From contig JAIUME010000002.1 of assembly GCA_022565695.1 (NCBI GenBank), forward strand, positions 248,001 to 312,000: a stretch of 64,000 nt of DNA. The letters are read 5' to 3'. The position numbers and the translations under genes were made by a program. Positions 60,539-64,000 of the stretch are shown here, piece after piece. The number at the start of each line of letters is the position of its first letter. Position 1 is the stretch's first letter. The notes below the pieces were generated by a model. The model saw nothing but the letters and a program-made list of their open reading frames with translations, did no database searches and had not been told where the DNA came from. The stretch comes from Alcanivorax sp. (GTDB lineage Bacteria > Pseudomonadota > Gammaproteobacteria > Pseudomonadales > Alcanivoracaceae).

Positions 60539-62134
60539 TCAGGGAAGTCGTGCCATCTCTGAGGCGGCATACTCTGCCAGCGCAGCGATGGTCTGCGACG
60601 GATTCAGCCCCAGGGCCACCGGCACCACGGCACCATCCATCACGAAGAGCCCCGGATAGCCGAACACTTCCCCGCGATGATCCACCACACCCTGCTCCCG
60701 TGAATCGGCCATATTGCAGCCACCGAGCGGATGAGGTGTGACCAGATTGCGGAACCAGCGCCACGTAGCAGGCACCAGCGGCTGCCCGCCGGTCGCGTGA
60801 CTCAGACGCACATGCATCGCAGCCAGCGCTTCAACAGCCGGCTCAGCAGCACGATAATCCCAGGCCAGCCGCAGGCGATCGCGCCGCCACGGCGTGTACC
60901 AGGATCGACCCAGCGACAGCACGCCACCGGCCTTGTCCCGGGCCTGACCAAACCAGGGCATGACACCTGTAAGGGGATCACGCTGGCTGATCATATGACG
61001 CAGGATACCGATCAGGCGATGGCGCCCCAGCCCGGCCGGCGGCGCGCTCAACAACCGTCGTTTGCGACGCCGCAACAGATTGCCGAGCACATCGGGAAAA
61101 CCACCGTCCTCCACAAGAAAACGCTGGCCCTGCTGGCTGCCATCCAGGAAGTCGATCGCTGCAGAAATGGTAGGCCCCCGCGACGGCGAAATATCGCGAT
61201 GGTGATAACGGGCCGGCGTCAGGAAGTCACCGTTGCTGGCCCAACCGCGACCCAGCATGGGACTGAGATCGGGCAAGGTGCGGTACTGATCACGACAGCG
61301 CAACAGCAACTCCGTTGAACCGATACTGCCTGCAGAAAGCACGACACGGCGAGCAAATATCTGCACGTCCTTGCCGGCGGCCAGGTCGCGAACACCCACC
61401 TCATAGCCGCCGCCCGCTGCCGGACGCAGCCAGCGCACATGATGCAACGGCCGGATCTCCGCACCGAGATTCTCTGCCGCGGCGAGGTAATTCAGATCCA
61501 GTGTATTTTTGGCCTGCACCGGGCAACCGATGTCGCAGTTGCCGCAGTGCACACAGGTGCCCTGGGTGCGCCCGTGCTCATTGGTCCAGGTGCGCGAATG
61601 CTGATAGTCGTAAGGTTTGTTGCGTCGTGGATGCCATGCACTGTCGAAGGTGACGGCCTGCGGCAGCACGGTGAAGCGCTTGCCCTCGCCGATTGCTTCA
61701 GCCGCGTCACGCAAAAGACGCGTTCGGGGGGTGAACTGGTTGGCTGGCAGGGCGGTTACTTTCAACATCTGCTGCACCGCAGCAAAGTGCGGCTGCAAGG
61801 CCGCATAGGTGATTGCCGTCGGCCAGCCGCTGGCGAAATTGTCCGGGCGCGCAGGAATACTGATATTGGCGTAAATCAGAGAGCCGCCGCCGACACCCGC
61901 ACCCGCCACCACGCTCATATCACCAAAGTAACGGAAATCGATCCAGCCGTTATGGCGTTCCGGTTGCCGCTCGTCCCAGCGCCAGTGTCGCCCGCTGACG
62001 CTGGGATAGCTTTCCACAGACCAGCGTCGCCCCCGCTCCAGGACCAGCACCCTGGCCCCCTGCTGCGCGAGCCGCAGTGCCATCACGGCACCACCAAAAC
62101 CGCTGCCAACAATCAGCGTGTCTGTTCGCTCCAT
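60539..62134 (-). CDS. GMC oxidoreductase (cholesterol-oxidase-like)
   Basis: A 531-residue FAD enzyme. The dinucleotide motif is IVGSGFGGAVMALRLAQQG, and the GMC-type VAGAGVGGGSLIYA and NPSQTIAALAEYA segments are present. It carries a C-x2-C-x2-C-x3-C-P cluster (Cys194, 197, 200, 204; CVHCGNCDIGCP), typical of this subgroup and identical in spacing to a 4Fe-4S ferredoxin site. The substrate is unknown, possibly a sterol or alcohol. No signal peptide is seen. Confidence 0.9.
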   Translation of the reverse strand: MERTDTLIVGSGFGGAVMALRLAQQGARVLVLERGRRWSVESYPSVSGRHWRWDERQPERHNGWIDFRYFGDMSVVAGAGVGGGSLIYANISIPARPDNFASGWPTAITYAALQPHFAAVQQMLKVTALPANQFTPRTRLLRDAAEAIGEGKRFTVLPQAVTFDSAWHPRRNKPYDYQHSRTWTNEHGRTQGTCVHCGNCDIGCPVQAKNTLDLNYLAAAENLGAEIRPLHHVRWLRPAAGGGYEVGVRDLAAGKDVQIFARRVVLSAGSIGSTELLLRCRDQYRTLPDLSPMLGRGWASNGDFLTPARYHHRDISPSRGPTISAAIDFLDGSQQGQRFLVEDGGFPDVLGNLLRRRKRRLLSAPPAGLGRHRLIGILRHMISQRDPLTGVMPWFGQARDKAGGVLSLGRSWYTPWRRDRLRLAWDYRAAEPAVEALAAMHVRLSHATGGQPLVPATWRWFRNLVTPHPLGGCNMADSREQGVVDHRGEVFGYPGLFVMDGAVVPVALGLNPSQTIAALAEYAASEMARLP

Positions 62135-62273
62135 GGCTCCCCCGCCGCGTATCCCCTGCTTGCATTAGATGTGATGTATCACACGCATGCAAACAGGTGG
62201 CCTGCCGACACGATTCACGGTGCCGGCAGGGCCGAGGGGCTTACCTTGGAACGGAGGCGTCAGGAGGAACGCG

Positions 62274-63497
62274 TCAAAATGACAGAGTGGCCTGCGCCCA
62301 GAGCTTGCTGGTATCCGTGGCGAAATCCCTGGCCTGGTAGTCAGCAGCCTTGACCAGCAGATGCAGCCACGGCCGGGCTTGCCAACCGGCACTGACATTG
62401 ATCTCCCGGCCGTATCGGTCGCCGCCCGTATCGGCCTCGAACCAGTGGCTCGCCACCGTCAGGGAAACCGGTCCCACGGGCCCGCTTACGCGCAGGTACT
62501 GATCCACCACGCCGTCATCCGGCGTTGTCAGAAAGAGGTCGGTAAACCCCTGGAAGGCATGCATGGTCGCCAACGGCGTTTGCAGCGCAACACCCGCATC
62601 CTTGTCGGCGCCCAGGCTTTCACGACCCACGGTCAAGCCATAGCCCTTGTGGGCGATCCCGACTTCCGTCAGCAGATAGTCGGCTCCGAAGTCCACCGGG
62701 TTATCCGCATAATCCCGCTGCCGCGCATACTCGACGGTAATCGGGAAAGTGAGCTCTTGCCACACTGGTCGGGTACTGACCCGCAAACCGGTAGTGAGGC
62801 TCGACATGGCCGGTGCCTCATCAAGGTCCAGTGCATACGCATAGCCGCTGAGTTCCAGTGCACCAACCTTGCCGGAGAGGTGAAGCAGATGGCTATCGCT
62901 ATCGAATGATGCAGGCGGGCCTCCTTGCTCCGGCCCGAAGATACGCCGCACCTGATCGATCCAGATATACCGGACTTTCACCCCGCCGGGCGCCACGACA
63001 TCGATACTCGCTGCATCGAATGTCTGCTCGTTCTGACGCCAGCCGACACCGCCGATGAAACGCTGGTTGTTCAGATTGATACGTTGCCGGCCAAGGGTCG
63101 CGCCGGAGGTGTCGCTAAACCGATAATCCAGGGCCAGTTGATTGAGATCCGCACCTTTGGGATCAGCCACCACAGGAAAATCCGTGCGGCCATTGCGTGT
63201 GTTGTTGAACCGTTGCTCGGTCAGGTAACCGACGTGGTCCATCTCCACTGTCAACCGCAAACCTTGCCAGCTACCGCTGTTATAGCTCAGGCGCGAGCGC
63301 ACCGTGTTGGCATAGGCATTGTTATCGAACAGATCGGATTGACGTACTTGTTCATAGCGATAGCGTACGCCGAGGGACACGTTTCCCTCCGTCAGCGCTT
63401 CTACCAGTGTATCCGCTTCCCCCGCAGCGACGCTGCGAACCCCGGTAAGACTGATACAGCACAGCACAACGGCTGCCAGACGATATGTATGAGACAT
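62274..63497 (-). CDS. Alginate-export-family outer-membrane barrel protein
   Basis: A 407-residue protein with a Sec signal (LAAVVLCCISLTGVRSVAAG), followed by alternating strand patterns and a C-terminal aromatic residue (WAQATLSF), as in outer-membrane barrels. The domain is the alginate export/porin type. The ATG at 63497 has an AAGGA site. The gene follows cobA on the same strand by about 100 nt. In related bacteria such barrels accompany nitrate assimilation genes, so it may serve anion uptake; this is inference. Confidence 0.85.
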   Translation of the reverse strand: MSHTYRLAAVVLCCISLTGVRSVAAGEADTLVEALTEGNVSLGVRYRYEQVRQSDLFDNNAYANTVRSRLSYNSGSWQGLRLTVEMDHVGYLTEQRFNNTRNGRTDFPVVADPKGADLNQLALDYRFSDTSGATLGRQRINLNNQRFIGGVGWRQNEQTFDAASIDVVAPGGVKVRYIWIDQVRRIFGPEQGGPPASFDSDSHLLHLSGKVGALELSGYAYALDLDEAPAMSSLTTGLRVSTRPVWQELTFPITVEYARQRDYADNPVDFGADYLLTEVGIAHKGYGLTVGRESLGADKDAGVALQTPLATMHAFQGFTDLFLTTPDDGVVDQYLRVSGPVGPVSLTVASHWFEADTGGDRYGREINVSAGWQARPWLHLLVKAADYQARDFATDTSKLWAQATLSF

Positions 63498-63564
63498 CTC
63501 TGATTCCTTCTCCAGGTGAGTGAAATGCCTGCCCGAATAACTCACGTAGTACCCGGCATTTTCT

Positions 63565-63587
63565 TCGGGCTGGTCATGCCAGCCCGA
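63565..63587. other. Stem-loop between cobA and the barrel gene
   Basis: A perfect 9-bp stem TCGGGCTGG/CCAGCCCGA with a 5-nt loop. No T-run follows on either strand, so attenuation, processing or mRNA stabilisation are all possible. Confidence 0.6.
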
Positions 63588-63598
63588 GATGCCTTTAT

Positions 63599-64000
63599 TT
63601 ATGCAGTTTGACTTGCAATGGTGGTGCTTTCCTCCTGACAAAACACACGTGCATCCCCCAGGCTCACCACGCTACCGATCATGACAAGACAGGGTGAACT
63701 CATTTTTGCTTGCTGGGCGGTGTCAGACAGTGATGCCAACGTACAGCGCGCGGCCTTCTGGCGTGCCGTCGTGCCATCACTGATAAGCGCCGCAGGGGTG
63801 TCGGCTGACAACCCGTGGCGCGTCAGTTGCTCGGTGATGTTGCCCAGCTCGCTCAGCCCCATGTAGCACACCAGTGTGCGCCGTGGGTCAGCGGCCAGGG
63901 CAGCCCAATCAGTTTGCGGTGCGCCATCACGCCGATGTGCTGTCACCAGACAGACACTGGCGGCATGATCCCTGTGCGTCAGCGGTATACCTGTGGCCGC
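63599..64000 (-). CDS. cobA: Uroporphyrinogen-III C-methyltransferase (5' end outside window)
   Basis: The last 133 residues of a SUMT-type methyltransferase are present. [10 protein letters not shown] and the LVCYMGLSELGNI segment are characteristic, and the reading frame is open to the right edge. It makes precorrin-2 for siroheme or cobalamin. This is a second such activity beside the C-terminal half of cysG at 19.0 kb, a pattern often tied to nitrite reductase (siroheme) operons. Confidence 0.93.
   Translation of the reverse strand, partial: AATGIPLTHRDHAASVCLVTAHRRDGAPQTDWAALAADPRRTLVCYMGLSELGNITEQLTRHGLSADTPAALISDGTTARQKAARCTLASLSDTAQQAKMSSPCLVMIGSVVSLGDARVFCQEESTTIASQTA

Overview
The window looks like a chromosome segment from a GC-rich marine-type gammaproteobacterium. 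From about 8.4 kb to 41 kb, gene content and order closely follow the Pseudomonas-type block gacA-uvrC-pgsA-tRNAs / yccA-tusDCB / cysG-serS-rarA-lolA-ftsK / trxB-aat-bpt-infA / clpA-clpS-cspD-icd / nudJ-mnmA-hflD-purB-roxA. An Alcanivorax-like organism is a reasonable guess from the lipoproteins, paired acyl-CoA dehydrogenases, GMC oxidoreductase and repeats, but the genus is inference only.

Region 1 (1-8.4 kb) is accessory DNA, visibly less GC-rich than the core. It holds two large overlapping minus-strand genes: an uncharacterised 1129-residue protein and a very large SF2 helicase with several zinc-finger pairs that runs off the left edge. Architecture and order suggest a type III Druantia-like anti-phage system (DruH then DruE). 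An IS3-type transposase remnant lies upstream. The island abuts the 3' end of tRNA-Leu(UAA), a classic integration site.

Region 2 (8.4-17 kb) holds the tRNA-Gly/Cys/Leu operon with a strong promoter, pgsA, uvrC, a GacA/UvrY-type regulator, two tandem fluoride-channel genes (crcB), a LysR regulator divergent from an azoreductase, a PBP4-type lipoprotein (dacB), two long inverted repeats and tRNA-Ser(UGA).

Region 3 (17-41 kb) is housekeeping: tRNA thiolation (tusDCB, mnmA), siroheme synthesis, seryl-tRNA synthetase, RarA, LolA, FtsK, thioredoxin reductase, and a nearly complete bacterial N-degron set (aat, bpt, clpS, clpA). It continues with cspD, isocitrate dehydrogenase, rluE, moaCDE, nudJ, hflD, purB and the ribosomal oxygenase roxA.

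Region 4 (41-64 kb) is mixed. It has a GNAT protein and a linked PLD-like protein, a translationally coupled lipoprotein/MORN pair of unknown role, another lipoprotein, a short TrmB-like methyltransferase divergent from a small secretin-N-domain protein, malate synthase G, ttcA, an SDR, two adjacent acyl-CoA dehydrogenases, a diguanylate cyclase, a UPF0149 protein, an AI-2E transporter, a DUF2914 protein, a GMC oxidoreductase, an outer-membrane barrel and a partial cobA.

The most unexpected structural signal is a set of short tandem arrays (12-18 bp units, about three copies) at gene ends, at gene starts or in intergenic DNA between 44.6 and 57.0 kb, several spanning stop codons. Together with the Druantia-like pair, these are the points most worth a second look.
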